Shown: positions 12,101 to 20,484 of the stretch, one piece after another | How positions within the stretch are numbered: position 1 is the stretch's first letter | Layout of the letters: the number at the start of each line of letters is the position of its first letter | Origin: Phoronis australis | Lineage: Eukaryota > Phoronida > Phoronidae | Reading direction: 5' to 3' | Assembly: GCA_002633005.1 (NCBI GenBank) | Contig: NMRA01000437.1 | Span: 355,325 to 385,248, forward strand | DNA length: 29,924 bases | Made by a program: the position numbers and the translations under genes | Notes under the pieces: generated by a model | What the model was told of the DNA's origin: nothing | Databases searched by the model: none | What the model saw: the letters and a program-made list of their open reading frames with translations, nothing else

Positions 12101-12281
12101 CCACTGTCAGATTTCGAAATGCTTCGGGTGCTTGGCACCAGTGTTTCGGAATAGCAGTGATCAGCACAAAATCCATGTTTGTGAAGCCTCCTAAAATACT
12201 GATGCAACTCAGCAAGAAATAGAATTTGCGCTGGTACTTGCCAAATCCCCCCACCTCTTTCAAAAACTCGTCGAAATTCAT
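3021..12281 (-). CDS. SLC22-family organic ion transporter, complete, 10 coding exons, 574 aa
   Basis: Coding exons (minus strand, 5' to 3'): 12281-11877, 10768-10665, 9024-8870, 8509-8338, 7755-7617, 6883-6807, 6198-5984, 5209-5028, 3712-3549 and 3132-3021. They sum to 1725 nt, giving 574 residues plus TAA. All junctions are GT-AG and all phases match. Visible family marks: TM1 near residues 20-44; a large extracellular loop with sequons N57, N83 and N108 and the C118-SSWEYD signature; WNLVC at 136-140; the MFS loop motif GGLADRFGRR at 165-174; ESPRW at 283-287 after TM6; YTPEMYPTEYR at 449-459; PETRNVPLPET at 511-521 after TM12; and a hydrophilic C-tail. Family knowledge: twelve-helix plasma-membrane uniporters or exchangers of organic cations, anions or carnitine. 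R471, in the ARVG of TM11, lies where OCTs carry Asp and OATs/OCTNs carry Arg, so I infer an anion or zwitterion substrate. The exact orthologue is not determinable. Confidence 0.93.
3549..3712 (-). CDS. SLC22 gene, coding exon 9 (TM12 and PETRN motif)
   Basis: This exon is 164 nt, with acceptor TGACATTTAAG and donor AGCAG|GTATAT. It encodes TM12 (PLAIFGIAAGFSGLAGLFL) followed by PETRNVPLPETIEDVQKF, the conserved cytoplasmic motif closing SLC22 proteins. The last Arg codon is split. Confidence 0.93.
3713..5027 (-). other. SLC22 intron 8, carrying a MITE-like copy
   Basis: This is the intron between coding exons 8 and 9. It contains a diverged copy (about 4292-4400) of the small inverted-repeat element seen at 25415-25510. 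Nothing else is recognisable. Confidence 0.6.
4292..4400 (+). mobile_element. Diverged copy of a ~100-bp terminal-inverted-repeat element
   Basis: Shares with 25415-25510 the ordered blocks GCTAG...AAAAGC, TACG-AGATATTGC, GTGTATTTT, AGAGCA and TTTTGGCT. The terminal palindromes are eroded. It is non-coding, like a MITE. Confidence 0.45.
5028..5209 (-). CDS. SLC22 gene, coding exon 8 (TM10-TM11)
   Basis: This exon is 182 nt, with acceptor CTCTCTTTCAG and donor TTGCTG|GTGAGT. It holds TM10 (FAMIGKFFITIAYGMVYIY), the strongest family motif YTPEMYPTEYRTTGLG, and TM11 with ARVGLIIAPY. The Arg of ARVG (residue 471) is at the substrate-selectivity position known from OCT and OAT studies. Confidence 0.93.
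5984..6198 (-). CDS. SLC22 gene, coding exon 7 (TM7-TM9)
   Basis: This exon is 215 nt, exactly the length I remember for vertebrate exon 7. The acceptor is TTTCACTTCTAG and the donor is CTCAAG|GTAAAC. It encodes the end of TM7 (FSANLMFYGLSFNTANLVGD), then TM8 with the family motif SGAVEVPAY, the loop KIGRRKG and TM9. Confidence 0.93.
6807..6883 (-). CDS. SLC22 gene, coding exon 6 (start of TM7)
   Basis: This exon is 77 nt, with acceptor ATTTTGTAG and donor ATGTG|GTGAGT. It encodes VEHVTLSKLTKSDTMVVITI and the first part of TM7, and its last Trp codon is split. It is eight codons shorter than the usual ~101 nt, so the end of the central loop is trimmed in this protein. Confidence 0.9.
7617..7755 (-). 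CDS. SLC22 gene, coding exon 5 (ESPRW and cytoplasmic loop)
   Basis: This exon is 139 nt, with acceptor TTTATTCAAG and donor CTGAAA|GTGAGG. It encodes RIPESPRWQL and then the charged central cytoplasmic loop rich in Lys, Arg and Glu. It is 12 nt longer than the 127 nt I recall for human SLC22A5, which keeps the phase. Confidence 0.92.
8338..8509 (-). CDS. SLC22 gene, coding exon 4 (TM5-TM6)
   Basis: This exon is 172 nt, with acceptor TTCCTCTTCAG. Two hydrophobic helices are visible (AVATIINWYWVIGYMIVAL and SAFILVILFFW). The donor must be TTCTG|GTAGGT: using the second GT would retain a TAG stop. It ends within the Trp codon that precedes RIPESPRW. Confidence 0.92.
8870..9024 (-). CDS. SLC22 gene, coding exon 3 (TM3-TM4)
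   Basis: This exon is 155 nt, with acceptor AACTTTCAG... reading ...TTTCAG|A and donor ATGA|GTAAGT. It completes the MFS motif as R-FGRRPVF and carries TM3 and TM4 (FLICTFLNCAVGVISGFA, then a GFMNMGSYTPAFIM segment). The length equals the usual vertebrate exon 3. Confidence 0.93.
9025..11876 (-). other. SLC22 introns 1 and 2 (around exon 2)
   Basis: Intron 2 (9025-10664) and intron 1 (10769-11876) are the longest in the gene. I found no further exon, RNA gene or recognisable transposon. Open frames at 11303-11629 and 11554-11799 lack family resemblance or splice support. Confidence 0.6.
10665..10768 (-). CDS. SLC22 gene, coding exon 2 (TM2)
   Basis: This exon is 104 nt and too short to stand out as an open frame. 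The acceptor is TTATCATTACAG and the donor is GACAG|GTAGAA. It begins WNLVC, the conserved segment just before TM2, and ends FGGLADR with the Arg codon split across the intron. The 104-nt length is the one I remember for exon 2 of vertebrate SLC22 genes. Confidence 0.93.
11877..12281 (-). CDS. SLC22 gene, coding exon 1 (start, TM1, extracellular loop)
   Basis: This exon is 405 nt and encodes residues 1-135. The ATG at 12281 has A at -3 and an in-frame TGA six codons upstream, and it gives the family's usual opening MNFDEFLKEVGGFGKYQ. TM1 is followed by a glycosylation-prone loop with cysteines 49, 79 and 118. The donor is CAG|GTAATC, phase 0. A possible acceptor (TTGATCAG) lies 11 nt before the ATG, so a further 5' exon is possible. 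Confidence 0.93.
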
Positions 12282-14460
12282 CTTCTTTTCTCCTGATCAA
12301 TAACAAAATTCTGTTCTCATCTGACCTCTGATGTATGAACTTGCCTCATCCATATGGTCAAAACTACCTGTAACGTGAGAGAGAAGATTTGCATGTGATC
12401 ATATATAGTACTACAGCATCGGCACATGGACTTGGTTGCATTCACTATGAAGGGTTATCTCTGTGGTATAAGCTTCCTGTTCTACTTATATAGAGGTTGT
12501 GAATGGCAAATTGTACCAGTTAATACTTGATAAGTCTTTTATGTTCATTTACTCTTTGTTCATGGTCTTTTCCTATTCACATTTTATAGGTCAGTCACTA
12601 GCTCACTTACCCCTGCAGTAGGCCTACTGGTATGTTAATTACTGTGAAAAAACCTAGCACTCACTTATACATGTAGCTCATTCATTCAATGTGCCATGTG
12701 CCTCAGACAGATGGTCTTTAATGTGGGTCAAGACAACTACAGTCTCTTCTGTCTTGTGTTTAACCACAGTTTCTTACTTGACTGCCTGGCTTGGTTTCCT
12801 CAATCCCATGCGATATGCACCTATAATCAGTCTGTCTGGTTCCCCACGTGGGGGATGTCTCTTTGCTCAACACAGAATTAGGTTGATGCCTCTGATGTTA
12901 TTTGCTCTCATGTGTAGCTATGAGTTGTTAGGCTACGTACCAGATCAATATGAATGAACATATTGTGTAAGGTAGGTTTAGCTGATCTGCATGGGAATGG
13001 TACTTTGACCACGTGGTATTTATGGTATTCTTAATATATATGCACTCAATCATTTTTGGTGCCAAGTAAGCTTCAAGTGGGAATTCTAAGGTGATTGCTC
13101 TGTCATTTCAATTGACCTGTGGGCATAAAACAAGATATGTGTGCTCTGTCTTATATTTTTAAAATGAGAAGAATTTTCCTCATGCTGTCAGTCCCCAGCC
13201 TGCTCCACTGAATTACAGTCAGCTTTGGCTTGTCTGCATGCCCTGCAGCTTGTCTGGTAATCTAATTTCAGTTTTATCAAGCATTGAGGAGCAAAAATGT
13301 TCAGCCCTCTTTGATTGATGGTATCCCAGCTCTGAAGGTCAAGTGCATTGTGCAATTTGTATTTGTTTGCTCTGATCAATTGGTGGTTTATGAAACTAAG
13401 TTTATTGGGGTTCATGTATCCTTTGTCCGAACTTGATTGACTTGGGGGGTGAATTATTTTCACCTCATTGTTAATTGTAGTAGGCCATGTTAGTTAAAAG
13501 TTACCTTGAGGTGTGCTGGTGTACCATGTTTTTGTAATCGGGACGCTCGAGTGCGTCTCGTTATCGAGCCCGGACAGGACTAAATTGTTAACTATTTTGG
13601 TATTAAAACGAATGAACTTTTTAGTCAAAGGAAACAATTGCCATGTTGTAGTATATAGTATGCAGCGTTTATTAACTGCAGTCGCTACTACGTTTACTCA
13701 CAAGCATGCATCTTCGTTGAGTTAATTTCGTTGTCGAACTTTGTCGGTCTTGTACTGGGGTGTAAATGCAGTGAGTGCATCTGTGACTATGCGTCTTGTT
13801 AGACAATTTAAAAGCCCCAGCGTTTTGTGGAGAGAACTATGAGAACAATCACTTGCTTGTCAAGTAAATAGGGGTGAATTTTGAGATATATATAGCCGAA
13901 AGTTTAAGGGGCTAAACCTTATTGGACTTACGCATTCATAACTGCGAGCTCCACCTCGGTTGAATTTGGTTGAGCCGAAATGCCGCGTCTGTGCGACGCT
14001 AGAAAAAGTGACTGAACTCCGAAACCACAAGGTGGCCCACTATTTATAGAGGGTGTCGCATGACAAACTGGGCCAGTGACTGGTCACTAAGTTAAAATTC
14101 TTGGAATTTATGGTCCCTGACCAAATAAGGTATGACCAAATTATACGAATGTGCTAGTACCGACGATGACCAACAGGTGTCATGCTAATACAGAGACAGA
14201 GAGGAGATCATTCCTGTTACATTTTTAAGTATCAAAAATAAACCATGTTCAGTGACATGAATGTGCAGCGAACACCTGGTTTATGAAAATGATACTAAAT
14301 AGTTAATTCTTTGCACTAAAAGTTCAGTTTGGTTTCTGCCCTTTGATATGTTTCAGAAATAGGATATGTTTTGAGGAAATGTTACATTATATCTGTCTGC
14401 ATCATATTCCTGTTATAACAGTACTTAGCAAACTTTGGCAATTTTTTAAACATGTACATC
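12282..14460. other. Intergenic or 5' intronic, no gene seen
   Basis: Upstream of the SLC22 start. CpG content is a little higher around 13540-14050, and there is a compact three-stem inverted repeat at 13539-13572. No exon was supported on either strand. Confidence 0.55.
13539..13572. other. Gapless three-stem inverted-repeat structure
   Basis: Three 4-bp stems abut with no unpaired junction bases: CGGG/CCCG encloses ACGC-(6)-GCGT and CTCG-(4)-CGAG. No known RNA family was recognised, and it may be chance. Confidence 0.35.
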
Positions 14461-14660
14461 TTAGGGGACATCACTGCATGGGGCTACATTGTGGGTTATC
14501 TTACATCTGGGGCATGGTTTAGAATGTGCATCAACCCTACAAGGGGCACCGCTTAGGGTACATCTGAGACCGGGGACAGTGCAGTGATGTGTAAGATTCC
14601 AACAGTGGTGAAGAGCTTGCCAATGGCAAACACTGTAGATTGACGTTGTAATATCATAAC
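14461..14660 (-). pseudogene. Decayed SLC22 exon 8 relic
   Basis: On the minus strand CCCCTATCAG is followed by GTTATGATATTACAAC, close to the start of the live exon 8 (GTTATGGTATTGTCACAAC). Then come GTGTTTGCCAT and GGCAAGCTCTTCACCAC, matching the live VFAMIGKFF coding stretch. The frame shifts between the two blocks because of an ~11-nt excess. The continuation (VFAIGKLFTTVGILHIT) soon meets TAA and later stops, while a GATGTACCC echo of the EMYP codons remains. The distal part is degraded into CCCC-spaced short repeats. No neighbouring exons 7 or 9 were found, so this is an isolated fragment, perhaps from a tandem paralogue. Confidence 0.5.
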
Positions 14661-15557
14661 CTGATAGGGGAATGTTTCTTGGAACCTTTACTTTAGAATT
14701 TGAATATTCAGTATGGAACATAAACAACTGCTGTAGTATTCTTCATAAATTTTGCTGATTGATTCCTTGCAAATAACTAATGTTGTTTTGTCAAGAAATA
14801 ATATTTCAATTGTCCACCATATTGTGTCCAGAATTGGTGAGATTTTAACATTCTGTGCCCTATGTTCGAATCGAATCCATTTTCCACTGCAGTTTTTTAT
14901 TATTCTTCACCTTGGCATCTCGGCTTTGTTGAATATCCTCAAGATCTGCGTTGGAGTTGCACAAATGAAGACCTTCGGTACCAAACCACATAAGTGTTTG
15001 CTCTCAACTTCTAAACTCTGTGAAACGAACTTTAGAATTCTTGAAATATGAAAAGCTCCATAACTTCCTAGTGAAACCGTATACTGCATGGTGGTCATAT
15101 TTTGTTTTGAATTCTTTATCTTTGGTTTGAAAATGGACAATAAAATTTCACTAGGTGCCTGCTTGAGGGGTTATAAAAGTCCCTAATAGTGTCACAGGGC
15201 AGCTCAAGAGCTTCTATTTATAGAAGTGTTTCCAGACCAGCTGCAGCATATATTGTGCATTCAACCAAATATAGGCCTATGGGTTCTGTTTCATGAAAAG
15301 TGACTTAGGATCAACAATGCACCTACTTTGTATATACATTGTATATTTTTTCCTGCTTTGAAAAAAGACCCCCCACTGTGAGTCTTCAGAGGCTTATTAG
15401 TCTTCATTACAATGTGTGATTCCAAACTTGAAAGGTTCCTAGTGACAGTGGGCGTCCAAATGATACATTGGGAGTCCTTGCCAGGGCGTCCTGGTTAGTG
15501 CTAGGGAGTCCAAATGGAGGCCCAGGACCTACGCTGCATAAAGGCCTGCTTAGGATG

Positions 15558-15757
15558 TAAGACTGAAATTTGATCTTACGCTCCACACAACTATTTCTGA
15601 AAAAGAATTAATTCTCAGTTGAGCAAAAGTGAAAAGTGTTTGAGAACATGTAATTGCTAGTTACTAAGATAAATTCTACAAATTATTTCTGGACTGTGCT
15701 GCATTCATAAATACTAAACTAAACCTTTATTCAGTAATTGTGATGTGGGTGGAGTAA
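15558..15757 (+). repeat. Dispersed repeat family A, copy 1
   Basis: Aligns over ~200 nt with 25228-25402, sharing CTTACG, AACTATTTCT, AATTATTTCT and CAATTGTGA-like blocks in the same order. Roughly two-thirds of bases look alike. It is non-coding. Confidence 0.6.
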
Positions 15758-16439
15758 GAGACCAAATTATTGTCTGAAGGCTTAAGGTTATCTCAAACAT
15801 TATTAACAGAAATGGTCCATTTTTACAATACATCACATATGTCTTAGAGACTAGCAAAATACCTTATCTTTATTCTCGGCGAACTTCAAATATGACATAT
15901 ATACCCTGTAGCGAGAAGAAAAAAATTAGCAGAACCTCCTTTGAACCGCACAACTGCATGGATAATTGTTTACTACTTTTCAGAAGTCAAAGTTTACAGG
16001 GCTGTCACTCAAATCGAATCTCCCGCCAGGCACAGAGCTGCTCCATATGTACCCTCAGCCCTTTCATTCACTGAGTCACCATATATTAAGTCAACGAGGT
16101 CAAAAAGGGGCTATTTCATAGACAGTGGAGTGATATTTTTAAGAAAGTCACTACTGTATAAATTGAGGGTGGGTGGTGAGTGGAGCACGAGCATTTTAAA
16201 TTAAAAATCGTATACTTGGACATTCTGCAGTATGTAGCCACTACAAAAACCTCAAGCCCCATTCATGCTAACATCAATTCATCGATGTTTTAGGAAGTGG
16301 CGGTCTGTATTAATAGGTAAACGGTCCTAGATCAAATAAAAGCTCCAGTTAACAGTGCAGTAAGCAGGTGGATTTAACTGCAGAGCATTGATGCTGAGGC
16401 ACGGTATGAATTGACCTGTCGCCGGGACTATGAATGACG

Positions 16440-16585
16440 GCTTAAATGACCAATCAGAACCCAGCATTCTTGACACACCTTCGTTTCCAAGCTGCCATTT
16501 TACCTGACAAACAATTCGTTGCCGGGTAAAACTTGTTTGTCGACATTTTGCAAGGGGGCGGAGCTTGCAATAGGCCAATGATCAA
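16440..16585. promoter_or_regulatory. Promoter-like cluster: CCAAT boxes, GC box, inverted repeat
   Basis: Within ~145 nt there are CCAATCAG (16449), a GCCATTTT YY1-like site (16493), GACAAACAA/TTGTTTGTC inverted arms (16505-16540), GGGGCGGAGC (16555) and GGCCAAT (16573). On the minus strand an ATG at 16546 leads to a strong donor CAG|GTAAAA at 16504. Splicing that to the possible acceptor before the SLC22 ATG would be in frame. The direction and target gene are uncertain, and TMEM147 (+) is equally possible. Confidence 0.28.
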
Positions 16586-18469
16586 CGTCAGTTTTATTGA
16601 AGTTGTCGGCAGGCCCAAGGGCAGTTTCGTCACTAATGTTTTGTGCACATATTGGGCAGTTGAATTAAAAATCAGTTGTATGTCACTTTTTCCAAAAATT
16701 CTGTAACACAGGTGGTACATCCTTGCTATTCAAAAATCTAAGGTGAAGATCACCTTATGTGTCTGCGCTACCTTGCCAATAACCTGTTTCGTCCCTCAAC
16801 CTACCTCACAATGCAGGTTGAGAATTGAAACACGACAAGGCAACTAACTGAGTCTGGGAAGAAGACCACTCAATAACTTAGTTGGCGACAGCGTCACTTA
16901 CCATTTACTTCAATGTCGTAGCCAGTAAGGGTTTTATTAAGTTCCCTGCTTACACCATTGCTCGTCTTCTACTATAGTTGAGTTCATGTGAAAGGATCGT
17001 TTGGTTCCAATCCCTCTTGTACCCAAGACTGCTCTATTGTCTGAGTTGGCCAGACTTGATTGGCCTGTTCTTATCTGGTCATAAAAAGCGAAATACAAAA
17101 GCTTAAAATCTAAAATTTGGAAAAGATGACCTTCACAATGTTTTTCAACAGAGACAGGTCTTTGATTTTCAAATGTCAGTGATCTATCAGCTGAGAACAC
17201 AGCAACTGAACTTGCAGGCTTGCTGACTGCTGATTCCGTACCACTTCAACTGTATAACTAATGACACTTGGTTCAGTTATACTTCTTCAGTAAAACATCA
17301 TGGTTGCCACTCAAAACATCTCCCAATACCATGGGATCTAATAAATTCTTATTTCTGTATCAGTATTTTCACATTAAAAATACAAATTTACTCAAATAGC
17401 TATGAATGATTTTTTAAAATCAGTCCAGTAACCCATGCCAAATGACATATTTATATTGCAAGGTATTGTTTAATTTGCAAGATCCATGCAACGGGCGTAA
17501 GCGCATCGCATGGTTATCGCCTATGAGACACTTCAATTGTTTTCCTTTGTTGCGACTTTGTTCGATACAACAATACAGGTCGCATGGACATTAGATCGCA
17601 AACCCGATCAGCACGAGTCATGTTCACAAACACAAAGGATAAACAACAAGACAGATTTACTTAATTATTTGAAAACTTTATGGAGTATGAATGTCATCAA
17701 TAAGTAAACATGAAATTCTGAACATTTTTGACAATGCAGGTAGCACCTACAAAATGACAATTTGGTCATTACGTTTGATCAAATGTGATAAAATGATACC
17801 ATACTTGGTAAGTTGGTAAATTACTCTACTGTTCAACTTAATGTTCAAATGATGCTTATGTCTTCGGACAAAGCTTGTTACCTCGTTGTTCAGCCTATAA
17901 CTTTATTTTTTTTTATTATGTAGTCAGTACTTCTACCACTTGAGTGTATTCTCCACGGACTTAGCTTCTGTTGCACTTATCATGCTCATATGGAAATGAA
18001 GTCCCTGAGATATGCTACAACCTTGAACAAATGTGTTGTTTGTTCTTATTCTGAAATCAAAGTTATTTTGCAGGTTTATCAAACTGAACTCAATTGTTAA
18101 AGTTGATTTAGTTATACATATTTGTAAGCCTAGTCATTAAATATGGAAATTTATATCAGTATGACTACTTTTTTAACATTAAAGGGAAAATTGGAACACA
18201 TATTCAGAACAAGGATTCAGTTTTACCACCACGAACTAACAAAACAACTAGTGTCTGCCAGCTTACATTGGTTGATATCCTTAGAAGTCATCAAGGTTAT
18301 TCCTTGAAAATAGCCCATTCCACCTCTAACTTGGCAATTACCCGCATATCTGTGTCACAAGGGAATATCTATCAAGAGTTCTAGATAAAACCTGTTGTTC
18401 TGGCTAGTTTTCTATGGGAAGCCAAAGTGGAAAAATTCCAGGACATCTATTTAGGAATTAAATCCTCTG

Positions 18470-18948
18470 CAGGACCAAAAAATATACTCAAAACCAAAAT
18501 TTATCATACTAGGACCTGCAATTTGTCACACCAGGACCAAAATATAACACATCATGACTGAAAATTTTGTCATACCAGGACAGAAAATTTGTTACGTGGG
18601 GAAAATTTCACCTCATGAAAATATGGCGTGACCCCTTATTGAGATGACATTATAGGTACACAATGTCTCACCGACAACAGTCATATTATAGTGACAGTGA
18701 GGTTGAATTTCTGTCATCTTTCCCACATTTTACAACTGGAACCAACGTACACTTGGACACACTAGTCTTGAATACGCTGGCTGAGTATTACAGCGACACA
18801 GTGGATCGTCATTGTCACATGGTCTCCTGGCATGAAATTTTCTCCTAGCACGACATTTCCTCCTTTGCAAGAATTTTTCTCCTGGCAAGAAATTCTGTGT
18901 TCTGGCGTAGTAAATGGCATGTTAAATTTTGGTCCTGACGTGATGAAC
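18470..18948. repeat. Foldback element of degenerate ~20-nt repeats
   Basis: The left arm (18470-18600) repeats units like ATTTGTCACACCAGGACC and ATTTTGTCATACCAGGAC. The right arm (18815-18948) repeats units of the opposite orientation such as TCTCCTGGCATGAAATTT, ending AAATTTTGGTCCTGACGTGA. The two arms flank ~215 nt of ordinary sequence. The short open frame at 18663 spans this middle and is not supported. Confidence 0.55.
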
Positions 18949-19119
18949 TAGAGGTTCTGGTACTATGAAAGTACGTCTGAGGTCAGATGAACTTTCACAT
19001 TGGCAGCGAAATTCCCAGTGCTGCCGTGGCAAGTATGTGCGTGTTTGTTGGTTTTTTGTGTTGTTTTGGGTGGAAGTTCTGTCATTTGCTATTGCTTTCA
19101 TAGTGTAATTCTATTGTAG

Positions 19120-19241
19120 GTGCACCACATCAGCACAGCCACTCTGGTGTGGCTTTACTCGAGGTATGATCTCAACAAATCATTAGTGCCAGTCATCACC
19201 GCCATATTGGCTTTGGGCTGCTACAGACCTCTGATTGTTGA
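19120..19241 (+). CDS. TMEM147: TMEM147 penultimate coding exon
   Basis: This exon is 122 nt, with acceptor TTCTATTGTAG and a perfect donor GA|GTAAGT. It encodes 40 residues from VHHIS to RPLIV and leaves GA of a Glu codon, completed by the next exon. Two membrane helices flank the YSRYDLNKS loop. Confidence 0.82.
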
Positions 19242-20484
19242 GTAAGTGCTGCAGGCAGTGCCTCTAGTGATCAATATGAAAACCACTTCTGCAGTTGGTA
19301 CTATGCGCCGCGTACAGTACATGCCAATAGTAAGCGGGCAAATGACCCGAAATTACAATTACGACAGTTAGGCGCTTGAGGAGCTAATCATGACACCTTA
19401 ATTTAAATTGCAAAAATTGTAATTTTTTGTTCCATCAATACTTACATGCATGCATGCATACATACATGCATGCAAACATATGCTATGGGTGCATTGTGCT
19501 GTCGTCTTCCGCTGTTGTATTGCTGTATCTCCAAAACCCCTTAATGGATGTTAGTGAAATTTTGCAGGCTTGTTGCTATCATGAATAAGACGGCATGGCT
19601 TGAGTGAAATCTCGGTGGAATCCGATTCCCGGTGTGCCCCCTAGTGGCACTTTTAGTTTTTACGTTTTCTTCCATATCTTTGCAGTTCCTTTGATGGATT
19701 TTGCCAAAAGAGATCTCCCCATCTTTAGGCAGTGATGGATTGGGTCGTCATGAAATTTGAGATAGTTTTACCATTGGGATTGCCTGTCCATTCATGTAGA
19801 TAGGCTAATGTCGAGTCCTAGTATGCCAATTGACTTTTTTGTGTCTGTTTCTCACTTCAAAATCCAGCAAAAGCTTTCAGCTTACAGTAACTATCCATTG
19901 ATGTCACACGACAATCATGGCTAAAATGGTAATTTTTTCGCTTTCAGTGGCTGATACCATTTTGTGCAAATTATGGTAATTTTAGCAAATGTTTTGGCAT
20001 CTACACACTTCAAACCATTGTTGTAATGGGCTAAAATGTTCTTAATTTTTACTTTTGTGAAGAAATTTATAAATTAAAATAGAATTTCACTCGTGGGTCG
20101 TATTGTGTGCTAAGTAAGAGAAGAACTGAAACTGACTTTCTGTGACACTTCGTCCTCATGCTCTGCTATCAGTTATTCTTACAGTGAAAGGATTTTAACG
20201 AAAAGTTTCAAATTTTTGTTGAATAGCAGCTTAAAAGAATGAAATGCAGTTAATGGAAAGATGGACTTGTTAATAACACTTGTAGTGATTATTTGTTATT
20301 TTTTATTGCTGTTTATGTTAAAAAAGTTTAGTCATATTATTTTGCATATTCCAGAATTCTCACGCACGCTGTCGGTCTAGGTTCCTGGGCATTACTTGTG
20401 GCCAAAACCCTCTTCACAAGCTGCGTTGGTCTCGTGTCGCTACGGATGTTTTTATCGTTGCAACAAACTGCCAACTCGTTTTGA
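19120..20484 (+). CDS. TMEM147: TMEM147 orthologue, last two coding exons (3' part of gene)
   Basis: Two exons in phase (19120-19241 and 20355-20484) encode the C-terminal 83 residues. They contain VHHISTATLVWLYSRYDL, a helix ending RPLIVEIL, GLGSWALLVAKT and a last helix before TGA. The spacing of S/L-VH.I, RYDL, a charged Glu at the helix border and LGSWA.L matches the C-terminal third of animal TMEM147 as I know it (about 224 residues, seven helices). TMEM147 sits in the ER membrane with nicalin and NOMO (the BOS complex), which works with Sec61 in multipass membrane-protein insertion. The first ~140 residues should lie upstream on this strand. I searched 12.3-19.1 kb by eye for the start, the exon ending in the SGLS segment, and the WVGARG-type exon, and found none. 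Confidence 0.8.
19299..19375 (+). repeat. Dispersed repeat family C, copy 1
   Basis: Shares GCGCC, CAGT-C, GCC-AT-GTAA-CGGG and CCCGAAATTA in order with 22937-23015. It lies inside the TMEM147 intron. Confidence 0.6.
19444..19473 (+). repeat. (CATG/CATA)n microsatellite
   Basis: ACATGCATGCATGCATACAT-type tract in the TMEM147 intron. It precedes ~170 nt (19500-19670) that reads like a degenerate transposon end but has no partner in the window. Confidence 0.85.
20355..20484 (+). CDS. TMEM147: TMEM147 terminal coding exon
   Basis: The acceptor is TTGCATATTCCAG. The first base completes the Glu codon, followed by 42 residues (ILTHAVGLGSWALL onwards) and TGA at 20482-20484. The other forward frame is also open across this exon but has no family resemblance. 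The 3' untranslated region follows. AATAAA occurs near 21386 and 21595, and either could be the polyadenylation signal. Confidence 0.82.

Larger units (their letters stand above)
14661..19119. other. Repeat-bearing region upstream of the TMEM147 exons
   Basis: Holds the dispersed repeat at 15558-15757, a promoter-like cluster at 16440-16585 and the foldback element at 18470-18948. The missing 5' exons of TMEM147 would be expected here but were not found. A frame after TTATTATGTAG at about 17922 (reading QYFYHLSVFSTDLASVALIM) looks exon-like but has no family match. Confidence 0.5.

Noticed and set aside
14856-14880. GTTCGAATCGAATCC as a tRNA B box
   Set aside because: Spacing is wrong and no A box or cloverleaf could be formed upstream.
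14752-15140. Overlapping frames on both strands (99 and 77 codons), plus a third minus reading with NADLEDIQQSRDAKVKNN
   Set aside because: Each is short and stops quickly, with no splice sites and no recognisable family; probably an old repeat or chance.
17750-17810. MTIWSLRLIKC... with GTAAGT donor as a possible TMEM147 first exon
   Set aside because: Only the first residues resemble the family start; the conserved HFGNC-type core is absent.
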